This document shows, one piece after another, positions 31,923-40,920 of a stretch of DNA of 64,000 bases (position 1 is the first letter of the stretch; each line of letters starts with the position of its first letter). Position numbers and translations under genes: made by a program. This DNA comes from Prevotella sp. GTDB taxonomy: Bacteria > Bacteroidota > Bacteroidia > Bacteroidales > Bacteroidaceae. The stretch lies in the NCBI GenBank assembly GCA_017449675.1, contig JAFTFG010000010.1, positions 31,565-95,564 of the forward strand, in the 5' to 3' direction. The notes beneath the pieces are model-generated. The model searched no databases. It worked only from the letters and a program-made list of their open reading frames with translations, and was not told the origin of the DNA.

Positions 31923-33523
31923 CAGATAAACTTCTTGAGATGATTCCAGACAGACTGGTCATATCCATAGACATCCGGATAGGTCTGAATCTGTCCGTTC
32001 TGGTCAGGATAAAGCGTATAATATATAATATAAAGAGGTACGTGAGGCTTCACCGGCATATAACTCACTAACTTACGAGGCAACTTACGGCCGTTCTCAT
32101 CCTCATCAAGAGCATGAGAGCGTACATAGTCCCTACCCTTTTCCGTCACTGGCGGAATATCCATAGAGATGCGGATCTGATCCAACGTCCAGGCATCGAT
32201 ATCTCCCAAGAGGAAATGAGCAAGATCAAAAGGACGCTGTACACGGACACAGCCATGAGACACCCCACGCCATGCGTTTTGGAAAAATGCCGGAGTGGAC
32301 GTGTCATGCAGGTATACTGAGAAATTATTCTTGAATCGGAACACGATACGTCCCAATGAATTGCCTCGTCCACCATTCTGCGACACACGATACTTACCAC
32401 TTGCCAGCATCGCACGTGACACACTTTGGATAGCGACTTTCTTGCCTGTGGCACGCTCAGCGATATAATAGCGATGACGAGCAAAATAACTGCTATCGCC
32501 TGCATGATGCAACACATCATTATTGATAATACTCTGCGGGATATTCCATTCCGGATTAATCTGCATGAACTCAATGGCACTGCTCAACAGAGGAGTCTTT
32601 GTCTTTGTAGTGCCACATCCTATCTTCATCGACATCACAGAATCCGGTCCATAGGCATACAGCATAAAGGCAGGAACATTCACGATGATACGCTTGCCCG
32701 TAGTCGGTATAGGTGTTTGCTCACGCCAACGGCACCGCTCCATATTAATCAGGATACGCTTGCGATCCTCTTCAGTAGCAGAAGACAAGCGTTGGCGTAA
32801 CTGTCCGTATAGTCTGGACTGCGGTTCCGCCTCCTTCATCATCTCTCCCACACTGTCATTCTCTATCTTCCGTATCGCTTGCTGATAAAAAGCGACTGTA
32901 GGCTGTTCGATAGCCATATCAAAGAGGTTCACATAACGCACCTTCACGTTCCCCAGACTATCCGGTGTCGACTCCACCCTGTTTATCGCCTTCTTGGGAT
33001 TGACGAAACCATATCGCTGACCTGACACATAGGTTAGATAAGCATGCGTCAGACGATATTCCAGACGAGCAATCACGTCATTGACGGAATGCTGCTTGTC
33101 AAAGTCTAAAGACCTGAATCTCTGTAGGTCATCCTCCAGATCCTTCACTTTGAAATAGGCGTCAGAAAAGCCCATTGTCCCTACTTGAGACAAATGCTGT
33201 ATCAAGGTATCGGCCTTATCGGAAATACCTTGGCGGCCAAACCACAACATCCTACCATTCTCTTGATAGTAGAGGGCCGTACGACTGTCAGGAGTGAGGG
33301 AATCCTTACCCACCTGTCCCATTCTCTTCAGTGCCGACTGGATCTCAGATGGTGTAATTTCAAAAACAGGCGTCTTCAAAGATGAAAACGCCTCAAGTGT
33401 CAAATCGCCTTTCTGAGTGGAACCATTGCTACAACCAGCCAATATCCATGATACCATCAGAAATAAAAGAATCGTCAGATGAGAATCTTTCTGACAACCT
33501 TTCCAACTTTGATAATGTAGCAA
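31922..33523 (-). CDS. L,D-transpeptidase, YcbB-like
   Basis: This protein of about 533 aa cross-links peptidoglycan stem peptides through meso-diaminopimelate. It has an N-terminal lipoprotein-like signal (WILAGC), a long scaffold region as in YcbB/LdtD (about residues 50-270), and a YkuD catalytic domain with GVSHGCVRV (catalytic C425). Translation probably starts at the TTG at 33523, overlapping the upstream gene by 49 bp. The next ATG (33457) would leave too short a signal peptide. Its stop overlaps the sigma factor start. Confidence 0.9.
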   Translation of the reverse strand: MLHYQSWKGCQKDSHLTILLFLMVSWILAGCSNGSTQKGDLTLEAFSSLKTPVFEITPSEIQSALKRMGQVGKDSLTPDSRTALYYQENGRMLWFGRQGISDKADTLIQHLSQVGTMGFSDAYFKVKDLEDDLQRFRSLDFDKQHSVNDVIARLEYRLTHAYLTYVSGQRYGFVNPKKAINRVESTPDSLGNVKVRYVNLFDMAIEQPTVAFYQQAIRKIENDSVGEMMKEAEPQSRLYGQLRQRLSSATEEDRKRILINMERCRWREQTPIPTTGKRIIVNVPAFMLYAYGPDSVMSMKIGCGTTKTKTPLLSSAIEFMQINPEWNIPQSIINNDVLHHAGDSSYFARHRYYIAERATGKKVAIQSVSRAMLASGKYRVSQNGGRGNSLGRIVFRFKNNFSVYLHDTSTPAFFQNAWRGVSHGCVRVQRPFDLAHFLLGDIDAWTLDQIRISMDIPPVTEKGRDYVRSHALDEDENGRKLPRKLVSYMPVKPHVPLYIIYYTLYPDQNGQIQTYPDVYGYDQSVWNHLKKFI

Positions 33524-33792
33524 CCTTTAGGTATGTTTGTTAATTCTATTCTCTGAGCAGGACTATCAATACGGACAGACATCACATGGCGACCTGTCAA
33601 GGAGATAACCTCCATCACCTGTCCCTCTGCACCAATAATATGAACGACAGACTTCGATACACTAATCTGCACATCATTCTTATCGTCCATCTGCTCTACT
33701 CCCAACTGCTCAGACGGCAATGCCTGAGTGATGGTCGGAAGCATGAACAAACATGCAACGAGAAGGGTTAAAGCAAGTAATCGTTTCGTCAT
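33475..33792 (-). CDS. Small secreted protein with a T9SS-like C-terminal domain
   Basis: This 105-aa protein has a Sec signal peptide (MTKRLLALTLLVACLFMLP...QA). The C-terminal 60 residues resemble a type 9 secretion sorting domain: EVISLTGRHVMSVRIDSPAQRIEL, then IPKGCYIIKVGKVVRKILI. The body between them is very short, so this may be a free-standing sorting-like domain rather than a cargo protein. The start at 33792 was chosen because a strong promoter (33812-33843) lies just upstream; the longer frame to 33876 would begin above it. Confidence 0.75.
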   Translation of the reverse strand: MTKRLLALTLLVACLFMLPTITQALPSEQLGVEQMDDKNDVQISVSKSVVHIIGAEGQVMEVISLTGRHVMSVRIDSPAQRIELTNIPKGCYIIKVGKVVRKILI

Positions 33793-33811
33793 AAACTTAC
33801 ATATTATATTG

Positions 33812-33843
33812 CAAAGGTAAGCATAATATTTAGAATTACCAAA
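33812..33843 (-). promoter_or_regulatory. Promoter of the small sorting-domain gene/L,D-transpeptidase set
   Basis: The minus strand reads TTTG (33843-33840), 20 bp and TACCTTTG (33819-33812), ending 19 bp before the ATG at 33792. It probably also drives the L,D-transpeptidase and sigma genes. Confidence 0.8.
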
Positions 33844-33865
33844 TTTTAACGCAAAAAAAATGAAC

Positions 33866-34780
33866 CTACAACTCAAAAATCATCTGTTCGTCACATAAGA
33901 AACTGTTTTCAAAGACCTCTCTGGCTTCCTCCAACAAGACATTCTCATCCAAATAGCGGGAGGAATAATGGCCTAACAGTAATCTGCCTACCCGAGCGTC
34001 TCTGGCAACCATTGCTGCCTGACGAGCCGTTGAATGGAAATACTTCTCTGCGCTCTGTATCTTGTCTTCGGCATAAGTACTCTCATGATACAGTACCGTT
34101 ACTCCCTGAATACGCTCATGCAATGTCGGAATATAACGGGTATCACTACAATAGGCATAACTACGGGACTGATCGGCAGGCTCTACCAGACAGCTATTGG
34201 GAATGACCTCTCCCTCTTCCGTTGTCCAATCGGCTCCGGCCTTTATGTTTTGTATCTGACTGACAGGGATTCGATAAAAGTCAATCATATCCCGTTTGAT
34301 GTGGGGCTGGGTCTCCTTTTCCCTAAACAGATATCCGCAACAGGGAACACGATGTTCCAAAGGAATCGTCTCTACCGTCAGACTACGATCCTCATAAACC
34401 ACTTGCTGACAGGTTGTGTCAACAGCATGAAAGACCACCTCATACTCCAGTCCGTTGCAAAACAGTCGCATCTGTTCCTGAAGCATCTTCTCCAAGGCTA
34501 CAGGTGCATAGACATCCAACTTTGCCGTCCGTCCCAACAGACCAAAAGTACTAATCATACCTATCAGTCCGAAACAATGGTCTCCATGCAGATGAGTGAT
34601 AAAGACTGCGGAGAGTTTGGAGAAATGGATATGAGACCGACGCAGTTGCATCTGGGTCCCCTCTCCGCAGTCTATCATAAACAGTTTACCCCGCAGTTCC
34701 ACCACTTGTGCGGAAGAGTTATGATGGAGTGTGGGTAATGCACTCCCACAACCTAATATATGAACTTTAAACGGTTCCAA
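33866..34780 (-). CDS. rnz: Ribonuclease Z
   Basis: This 304-aa metallo-beta-lactamase-fold nuclease matures tRNA 3' ends. It has the zinc motif FITHLHGDHCFG near residue 60, the upstream LGCGSALPT and MIDCGEGTQMQLRR, AYCSDTRY, YHESTYAEDK, and the C-terminal HYSSRY with the last zinc ligand. The length fits the short-form RNase Z. It lies 9 bp after a lipoprotein gene in the mazG-led operon. Confidence 0.96.
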   Translation of the reverse strand: MEPFKVHILGCGSALPTLHHNSSAQVVELRGKLFMIDCGEGTQMQLRRSHIHFSKLSAVFITHLHGDHCFGLIGMISTFGLLGRTAKLDVYAPVALEKMLQEQMRLFCNGLEYEVVFHAVDTTCQQVVYEDRSLTVETIPLEHRVPCCGYLFREKETQPHIKRDMIDFYRIPVSQIQNIKAGADWTTEEGEVIPNSCLVEPADQSRSYAYCSDTRYIPTLHERIQGVTVLYHESTYAEDKIQSAEKYFHSTARQAAMVARDARVGRLLLGHYSSRYLDENVLLEEAREVFENSFLCDEQMIFEL

Positions 34781-34789
34781 TATCTTTCA

Positions 34790-35455
34790 TCAAATCTTAA
34801 AGTCCTCTTCCGAGGCCTCTTCCAATTTAATATCAGAGTCGGGCTTCTTCAGTTGTTGGCGTCCATACTCATAGATATCCTCACTATCCTTGACGATCAA
34901 AGAGTCCGGGGTCACCTTCACGATGTCGTAAAGGCCAATCTCCTCCTCGTCACCAGCACCCTCACGTACGGCTACTATCTCAAGTTTACCGCGCACCAGT
35001 CTCCAGGTCTTATAGGTCAGACTGCTCTGCTCTATACCCTCGACGATACCGCCTTCCTTGATACGAAAACCGACCTCATCACTGCCGTCAAGAGGATTAG
35101 GCATCACCCAGTTACCTAAGAGAGCGGCCTGGTTGATGACGATCAGTGCCTCAGTCTTTTCAGCATTGGGAACTACTGCCATCCGATCACCGACCTGCAG
35201 ACCTCCGAATACTTGGTTATTATCACGGGCATAAGTGATATCCAGTTGGATGGTATCACCCAAGTCCATCACAATCTGCAAGGTATTCATGGCAGTACCC
35301 TCTCCACAGACACCATAGATCGTCGGATCCTGCAGTGCACTCATGTCTGTTGAATCACCATTATCAAACGGGACAGGTTGTGTTTTACCACCACAGCCGC
35401 TCATGGTCATGACCACAGCGGCGATCAACATCATTACAATTGCAATTTTCTTCAT
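34790..35455 (-). CDS. Lipoprotein of unknown function
   Basis: This 221-aa protein has a lipoprotein signal peptide (lipobox MSGC near residue 21). The mature part is acidic and beta-rich with repeated short strand patterns (TAMNTLQIVMDLGDTIQLDITYARDNNQVFGGLQVGDRM, TYKTWRLVRGKLEIVAVREGAGDE). Similar lipoproteins occur in Prevotella, but I recognise no named family. It lies between mazG (2 bp gap) and rnz (9 bp gap), so it is co-transcribed. Confidence 0.85.
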   Translation of the reverse strand: MKKIAIVMMLIAAVVMTMSGCGGKTQPVPFDNGDSTDMSALQDPTIYGVCGEGTAMNTLQIVMDLGDTIQLDITYARDNNQVFGGLQVGDRMAVVPNAEKTEALIVINQAALLGNWVMPNPLDGSDEVGFRIKEGGIVEGIEQSSLTYKTWRLVRGKLEIVAVREGAGDEEEIGLYDIVKVTPDSLIVKDSEDIYEYGRQQLKKPDSDIKLEEASEEDFKI

Positions 35456-35457
35456 AA

Positions 35458-36264
35458 TTATTTCATTGATTGTTTCTCTTTACTCTTTGCCTCATTCCAT
35501 AGTGCATCCATCTCCGCAAGAGTCATCTCCGTCAAAGGTTTCCCCGCCTTGATACTATGCTGTTCAATATAATTAAAGCGTCGGATGAATTTCTGATTCG
35601 TCATTTCCAGTGCATTATCCGGATTCAGATGGTAAAGACGTGCCGCATTGATCACCGCAAAGAGGAAATCGCCAAGTTCTCTTTCTGAGCAAACCTTGTC
35701 TTCACGTCTCAGTTCTTCTTCCAGTTCATCGATTTCCTCACGTACCTTGGCCCAGACATCCTGTTTGTCCTCCCAATCGAAGCCCACATGACGGGCTTTG
35801 TCTTGAATACGATAGGCTTTGATTAATGAAGGCAGTGAGTTGGGAACACCGCTTAGAACGGTCTTATTCCCATCCTTCTCCTTTTGTTTGATTTGCTCCC
35901 AGTTATCCAAGACCTCTTCTGCACTCTTGGCAACGACCTCGCCATAGACATGCGGATGACGAAAGATCATCTTATCACATAACTTATTACAAACATCAGC
36001 AATATCAAACTGACCTTTCTCCTCACCGATACGACTATAAAAGACGATATGCAATAACACGTCACCCAGTTCTTTGCAAATTTCATGTTGGTCATCCTTG
36101 ATGAGGGCATCACACAACTCGTAGACCTCCTCAATAGAATTGGGACGTAACGACTCGTTGGTTTGTTTGCGGTCCCAAGGACACTCCACACGTAGTCGGT
36201 CCATCACATCCAACAATCGCCCGAAGGCTTCCATCTTCTCTTCTCTTGTATGCATCTGTTCCAT
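35458..36264 (-). CDS. mazG: Nucleoside triphosphate pyrophosphohydrolase MazG
   Basis: This 268-aa enzyme hydrolyses (d)NTPs to NMP and PPi. The two tandem MazG helical domains are visible: the N-terminal one has VECPWDRKQTNESLRPNSIEEVYELCDAL and the Exx(E/D) metal-binding helices ELGDVLLHIVF; the C-terminal one has KVREEIDELEEEL and ERELGDFLFAVINAARLYHLNPDNAL. The start at ATG 36264 is 8 bp below its -7; the longer frame would start inside the promoter. It heads a leftward cluster with a lipoprotein gene and rnz. Confidence 0.95.
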   Translation of the reverse strand: MEQMHTREEKMEAFGRLLDVMDRLRVECPWDRKQTNESLRPNSIEEVYELCDALIKDDQHEICKELGDVLLHIVFYSRIGEEKGQFDIADVCNKLCDKMIFRHPHVYGEVVAKSAEEVLDNWEQIKQKEKDGNKTVLSGVPNSLPSLIKAYRIQDKARHVGFDWEDKQDVWAKVREEIDELEEELRREDKVCSERELGDFLFAVINAARLYHLNPDNALEMTNQKFIRRFNYIEQHSIKAGKPLTEMTLAEMDALWNEAKSKEKQSMK

Positions 36265-36272
36265 ATCAGATG

Positions 36273-36304
36273 CAAAAGTAAATAAAAATTCTGAAACCAC
36301 CAAA
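36273..36304 (-). promoter_or_regulatory. mazG promoter
   Basis: The minus strand reads TTTG (36304-36301), 20 bp and TACTTTTG (36280-36273). The mRNA would begin only a few bases before the ATG. Confidence 0.8.
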
Positions 36305-36307
36305 AAA

Positions 36308-36339
36308 TTTGGTAGTATCAGAAAAAAGTGTTACTTTTG
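36308..36339 (+). promoter_or_regulatory. valS promoter
   Basis: TTTG 36308-36311, 20 bp and TACTTTTG 36332-36339. The -33 lies 3 bp from the mazG -33, and together they form the palindrome CAAAAAATTTG. The predicted leader is about 15 nt. Confidence 0.85.
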
Positions 36340-36359
36340 CACACCTTTTATATATAAGT

Positions 36360-39074
36360 ATGGAATTAGCAAGCAAATACGACCCCAAAGAGGTCGAATC
36401 AAAATGGTATCAGTATTGGCTGGATAACAAGTTGTTCAGTAGTAAACCCGATGGCCGTGAGCCCTACACCATCGTTATTCCGCCGCCTAACGTGACTGGT
36501 GTGTTACACATGGGACACATGCTCAATAACACCATTCAGGACATATTAGTGCGTCGTGCCCGAATGGAGGGGAAGAACGCCTGCTGGGTGCCGGGCACAG
36601 ACCATGCCTCTATAGCCACGGAAGCGAAAGTAGTGAAAAAACTCTCTGAGCAAGGTATCAAGAAACACGACTTGACACGTGACCAGTTCTTGGAGCATGC
36701 ATGGGACTGGACACATGAGCACGGAGGTATTATCCTCAAACAGTTACGCCGTCTGGGTGCCTCATGTGACTGGGACCGTACAGCCTTTACGATGGATGAG
36801 AAACGCAGTGAGAGTGTTATTAAAGTATTCGTTGACCTATACAAGAAAGGACTCATCTATCGTGGTTTGCGGATGGTCAACTGGGACCCGAAGGCACTGA
36901 CAGCCCTCTCAACCGAGGAAGTTATCTACCGTGAGGAGAAGAGCCATCTCTTCCACCTGAAATACTACGTAGACGGCCTAGACAATCTGGAGAATCAAGA
37001 GAATCTAGAAAAAGAGGGCAACATCATCCACAAGGACGCCAAAGGCTATTATGCGGTCGTAGCGACTACACGTCCTGAGACCATTATGGGTGATACGGCG
37101 ATGTGTATCAATCCGAAAGACCCAAAGAACCAGTGGTTGAAAGGTCGTAAGGTCATTGTCCCGCTGGTAAACCGTGTCATCCCGGTCATTGAAGACCGCT
37201 ATGTCGACATTGAGTTCGGTACGGGTTGTTTGAAGGTGACACCGGCCCATGACACTAACGACTACATGTTGGGTAAAACCCATCATTTGGAGACCATTGA
37301 CATCTTCAATGCCGACGGTACCATCTCTGAGCAGTCTCCCATCTATGTAGGTATGGACCGTTTTGAGTGCCGCAAACAGATTGCCAAAGACTTACAGGAA
37401 GCCGGTCTGATGGAGAAGATTGAAGACTATACGAATAAGGTAGGTTACTCTGAGCGTAATCCTGATACTGCCATCGAGCCACGTCTCTCCATGCAATGGT
37501 TCCTCTCCATGCAACACTTTGCTGATATCGCACTGCCACCAGTGCTTAACGGAGAGATGAAGTTCTATCCTCAGAAATATGTCAACACCTATAAAAACTG
37601 GTTAGAGAATATTCAGGACTGGTGTATCTCCCGACAATTATGGTGGGGACACCGCATACCGGCCTACTACTATGGCGAGGGTGAGAATGATTTCGTTGTT
37701 GCCGAGACTCGTGAGGAGGCCCTGAAGTTGGCTCAGCAGAAGAATCCTGCTATCACCGATGCCAACCTGAGACAGGATGAGGATGCTCTTGACACCTGGT
37801 TCAGTTCATGGCTCTGGCCCATCTCCCTTTTCGATGGTATCAATAACCCCGGTAATGAAGAGATTAACTATTATTATCCCACTTCCGACTTGGTAACGGC
37901 TCCAGATATCATCTTCTTCTGGGTAGCCCGTATGATTATGGCCGGTGAGGAGTACATGGGCAAGTTCCCGTTCAAGAACGTCTACTTCACGGGTATCGTC
38001 CGCGACAAACTGGGCCGTAAGATGTCCAAGTCGCTGGGCAACAGTCCAGACCCCATTGAACTCATTGAGAAATTCGGAGCCGACGGTGTGCGCATGGGCA
38101 TGATGCTCTCCGCTCCTGCCGGTAATGACATCCTCTTCGATGAGAGCCTATGCGAGCAAGGACGTAACTTCAACAATAAGATATGGAATGCCTTCCGTCT
38201 CGTCAAGGGTTGGAAGGTAAGTGCTGACACCCCACAGGAAGATGCCAGCAAGTTGGCTGTAGCATGGTTTGAGGCGAAACTCAAGGAGGCTAATGCTGAA
38301 CTCAGCGACCACTTCTCGAAGTATCGCATCAGCGATGCTCTGATGGTTGTCTATAAACTCTTCTGGGACGAGTTCTCCAGTTGGTATCTGGAGATGGTGA
38401 AGCCTGCCTATATCAATGGTGAGGCACAACCTATCGACAAGACCACCTATGAGGCAACCCTTCGCTTCTTCGATATCCTGCTGAAGATGCTACATCCCTT
38501 CATGCCGTTTATCACGGAGGAATTATGGCAGGCACTCTATGAGCGTCAGCCTGGCGAGAGCATCATGCGTGAGAGTTTGAAACTCGAGGCACCCAATGAG
38601 GACGAGAAGGTTGTTCTTCAGAATGTGGAGGACATCAAACTTGTCATCAGCGGTATCCGTACCGTGCGCAACCAAAAGAATATCGCCCCCAAGGAAAAAC
38701 TCTCCCTGCAGGTGGTAGGTGCTACTATTAAAGGTACTTATGGTGCTGCTGTCATGAAAATGGCAAACTTGGAGGCAATCACTGAGGTAACCGAAAAAGA
38801 CAGTACTGCCAGTGCCTTCATGGTAGGCACACGAGAGTATGCCGTTCCTCTTGGTAACATGATTGACATCGATGCTGAGATTGAGAAGCAGGAGGCACAG
38901 TTGAAACACCTTGAGGGTTTCCTTGCCGGTGTCATGAAGAAACTCTCCAACGAGCGTTTCGTGCAAAACGCCCCAGAACAGGTTGTCGCCCTTGAGCGTA
39001 AAAAGCAAAGTGACTCAGAAGAAAAGATTGCAGCACTCAAAGAATCCATTGCTGCACTCAGAACTCAGAAATAG
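36360..39074 (+). CDS. valS: Valyl-tRNA synthetase
   Basis: This 904-aa class I synthetase has the HIGH motif in [16 protein letters not shown] (HMGH), the editing domain ([24 protein letters not shown] ... [12 protein letters not shown], split by about 60 aa), [12 protein letters not shown] as KMSKS, an anticodon-binding helical domain (about 600-740) and a C-terminal tRNA-binding coiled coil ([19 protein letters not shown]...[12 protein letters not shown]). All expected parts are present and the length is normal. The ATG at 36360 was chosen over an upstream frame opening because the promoter lies immediately above it. Confidence 0.97.
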   Translation: MELASKYDPKEVESKWYQYWLDNKLFSSKPDGREPYTIVIPPPNVTGVLHMGHMLNNTIQDILVRRARMEGKNACWVPGTDHASIATEAKVVKKLSEQGIKKHDLTRDQFLEHAWDWTHEHGGIILKQLRRLGASCDWDRTAFTMDEKRSESVIKVFVDLYKKGLIYRGLRMVNWDPKALTALSTEEVIYREEKSHLFHLKYYVDGLDNLENQENLEKEGNIIHKDAKGYYAVVATTRPETIMGDTAMCINPKDPKNQWLKGRKVIVPLVNRVIPVIEDRYVDIEFGTGCLKVTPAHDTNDYMLGKTHHLETIDIFNADGTISEQSPIYVGMDRFECRKQIAKDLQEAGLMEKIEDYTNKVGYSERNPDTAIEPRLSMQWFLSMQHFADIALPPVLNGEMKFYPQKYVNTYKNWLENIQDWCISRQLWWGHRIPAYYYGEGENDFVVAETREEALKLAQQKNPAITDANLRQDEDALDTWFSSWLWPISLFDGINNPGNEEINYYYPTSDLVTAPDIIFFWVARMIMAGEEYMGKFPFKNVYFTGIVRDKLGRKMSKSLGNSPDPIELIEKFGADGVRMGMMLSAPAGNDILFDESLCEQGRNFNNKIWNAFRLVKGWKVSADTPQEDASKLAVAWFEAKLKEANAELSDHFSKYRISDALMVVYKLFWDEFSSWYLEMVKPAYINGEAQPIDKTTYEATLRFFDILLKMLHPFMPFITEELWQALYERQPGESIMRESLKLEAPNEDEKVVLQNVEDIKLVISGIRTVRNQKNIAPKEKLSLQVVGATIKGTYGAAVMKMANLEAITEVTEKDSTASAFMVGTREYAVPLGNMIDIDAEIEKQEAQLKHLEGFLAGVMKKLSNERFVQNAPEQVVALERKKQSDSEEKIAALKESIAALRTQK

Positions 39075-39091
39075 ATGTAATATTCATCCAT

Positions 39092-39128
39092 AGAAAAGCG
39101 GGGAAGTTTTGATCTTCCCCGCTTTTCT
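39092..39128 (+). terminator. Bidirectional terminator between valS and the DUF4293 gene
   Basis: A perfect 15-bp stem (39092-39106 with 39114-39128) and 7-nt loop. A/T-rich bases in the stem ends act as tails in both directions. It lies between convergent genes. Confidence 0.9.
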
Positions 39129-39150
39129 TATATAGTGGATACTTTATCAA

Positions 39151-39600
39151 TTACCGAATCCTGTCTGCTGCCCTTACCAACTTCTCGTCTGCAAGAACAC
39201 CTTTACGTGCCATCATATTCAAGATAGCAACTACAGCAGGGAATGCCGAAGTTATCTCCAAACGGAAATTCATAGCATCAGGGGCCAGTTGCTTGCTAAC
39301 TGCAATCATTGCGACATACCAAAGAATCATTATGAAAATGTTGACCATACACAGACGAGCCTGTAGAAGACGACGACTATATATAAATATGGTGCACACA
39401 CTCAATGTTGTCGATAAAAGCATCAATATAAACAAAGGACAAGGAACAAAGGTTGTACCAGATGGTCCTTTTGCCCATAGACTGAATATCCGATATACCG
39501 GTAATCCTTCTACTGAAACCGTTGCCAGTTGCATACAAAGAGCCAACAAGCCAAAAACAGCAGCAAGAAAGAGGAATACAGTTTGTTTTCGCTGAATCAT
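39151..39600 (-). CDS. DUF4293 family membrane protein
   Basis: This 149-aa protein has four predicted membrane helices (about residues 7-25, 50-71, 82-103 and 115-132) and begins MIQRKQTVFLFLAAVF, typical of DUF4293 in Bacteroidetes. The function is unknown. It is third in the leftward bamD-rpoZ-DUF4293 operon (3 bp after rpoZ), an order conserved in the phylum. Confidence 0.87.
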   Translation of the reverse strand: MIQRKQTVFLFLAAVFGLLALCMQLATVSVEGLPVYRIFSLWAKGPSGTTFVPCPLFILMLLSTTLSVCTIFIYSRRLLQARLCMVNIFIMILWYVAMIAVSKQLAPDAMNFRLEITSAFPAVVAILNMMARKGVLADEKLVRAADRIR

Positions 39601-39603
39601 AGA

Positions 39604-39951
39604 TTAAAACATATCATCCTGCGACATGGCCTGTTCACGAGCGGGATCACGCCAATACACCTTGTCCTCGATAAACTCCTGAGTAGCCAACAATGAGGGC
39701 TTGGGGAGTTTCTCATAATAACGGGATATCTCGATTTGCTCACGATTCTCAAAGACCTCCTCCAGAGAGTCATTATACGAAGCAAATTCTGCCAACTTCT
39801 TACTCAAGTCTTCCTTAATCTGAACACTAATCTGATTGGCGCGCTTGGAAATGATCGCTACACTCTCATAGATGTTACCAGTCTCCTCACAGAGATCCAT
39901 GATATTACGGGTCACTGTATTAGCCGGTGCTTTTGATTTCTTGTAATCCAT
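39604..39951 (-). CDS. rpoZ: RNA polymerase omega subunit, Bacteroidetes type
   Basis: This 115-aa protein matches the divergent omega subunit of Bacteroidetes. It has TRNIMDLCEETGNIYESVAIISKRANQI, corresponding to the omega core that wraps the beta' C-terminus, then a longer acidic tail than E. coli omega (LPKPSLLATQEFIEDKVYWRDP). It helps RNA polymerase assembly. It lies 3 bp after bamD. Confidence 0.88.
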   Translation of the reverse strand: MDYKKSKAPANTVTRNIMDLCEETGNIYESVAIISKRANQISVQIKEDLSKKLAEFASYNDSLEEVFENREQIEISRYYEKLPKPSLLATQEFIEDKVYWRDPAREQAMSQDDMF

Positions 39952-39954
39952 ATT

Positions 39955-40782
39955 TTAATTGTTTGTTACTTTTTTACACTTTGCAATAAATTTCTCCGCC
40001 GTAGTACACTCTTCCGACTCAGGATATTCATTCAGGAAGCCATAACATTCGTCTTCGGCATCACGATAACGGTCTAGACGTTTTTCCTCAGAACTGTTCT
40101 CTGCCAGATAAAACTTACTCTTCATTATCAAGACGGAGAATTTCTCACGCATCCTAGAATAAGGATAAGTCTTTAAAGCATTCTGAGCAGTAATGATACA
40201 TGCCTCATAATTACTCTCCGTATTGGCATTGATATTGCCGAAATAACCGCCAAGGTTATAATAAAGTTCTGCTGAAAGATATTCTTTCTGTACCAGATTA
40301 TCCTGCAAGTCAAATAGACGCTGCTGGGCTACAGGACGCAATTCCGAATCAGGATAAATATCCAAAAACTGTTGATAAGCATTGATAGCGCCTACTGTCG
40401 GGGTTTGATCCAAACGAGGTTCCGGAGCACTGCGATAGAGTGACTGACCTACATAGAAACAGGCCTGTTCTGCAAAATAACCCTTGGGATAAGTAGTATA
40501 ATACTTTTTGAACGTAGCACTGGCAGACTCGTAATCCCGGTTACAGTATTGAGCCATCCCCAAAAGGTAAAGACTCTCCTGAGCATTATCCCTACCCTTC
40601 TGGAGCATCACAAGGTCCTGAAGCAACGAACCTGCCTGCTGAAACTTGCCATTGGCAAAGCATTGCTTGGCATATTCATACTTATAGTCGTTATCCGCAG
40701 ACTTATAGACTTTATTGAACTCAGTGGCGCAACTGCTCATCAGAAATGCTACACAGAGCATAAAGATATTGCTTTTATTCAT
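39955..40782 (-). CDS. bamD: Outer membrane assembly lipoprotein BamD
   Basis: This 275-aa lipoprotein (lipobox MSSC, near residue 17) of the BAM complex helps fold beta-barrel proteins. TPR-like repeats fill the mature part: YEYAKQCFANGKFQQAGSLLQDL, SLYLLGMAQYCNRDYESASATFKKYYTTYP, AINAYQQFLDIYPDSEL. The ATG at 40782 was preferred over 40794 because it gives MNKSNIFML, a clean signal peptide. It heads the operon with rpoZ and DUF4293. Confidence 0.92.
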   Translation of the reverse strand: MNKSNIFMLCVAFLMSSCATEFNKVYKSADNDYKYEYAKQCFANGKFQQAGSLLQDLVMLQKGRDNAQESLYLLGMAQYCNRDYESASATFKKYYTTYPKGYFAEQACFYVGQSLYRSAPEPRLDQTPTVGAINAYQQFLDIYPDSELRPVAQQRLFDLQDNLVQKEYLSAELYYNLGGYFGNINANTESNYEACIITAQNALKTYPYSRMREKFSVLIMKSKFYLAENSSEEKRLDRYRDAEDECYGFLNEYPESEECTTAEKFIAKCKKVTNN

Positions 40783-40804
40783 CCTAATTATCAAATTTGA
40801 CGTG

Positions 40805-40835
40805 CAAAATTAGTTATTTTTCCGCTAATTCCAAA
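40805..40835 (-). promoter_or_regulatory. bamD operon promoter
   Basis: The minus strand reads TTTG (40835-40832), 19 bp and TAATTTTG (40812-40805), 22 bp above the ATG. Confidence 0.75.
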
Positions 40836-40882
40836 GGAAAACGAACTATTTTTAGCAAATATCACAGGATTATAACAATTCT

Positions 40883-40914
40883 TTTGTTTATTTGCCGGTT
40901 TATTCGTAACTTTG
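40883..40914 (+). promoter_or_regulatory. uvrB promoter
   Basis: TTTG 40883-40886, 20 bp and TAACTTTG 40907-40914. The -7 ends 6 bp before ATG 40921, so the message should start at or next to the start codon. Confidence 0.8.
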
Positions 40915-40920
40915 TCACTT

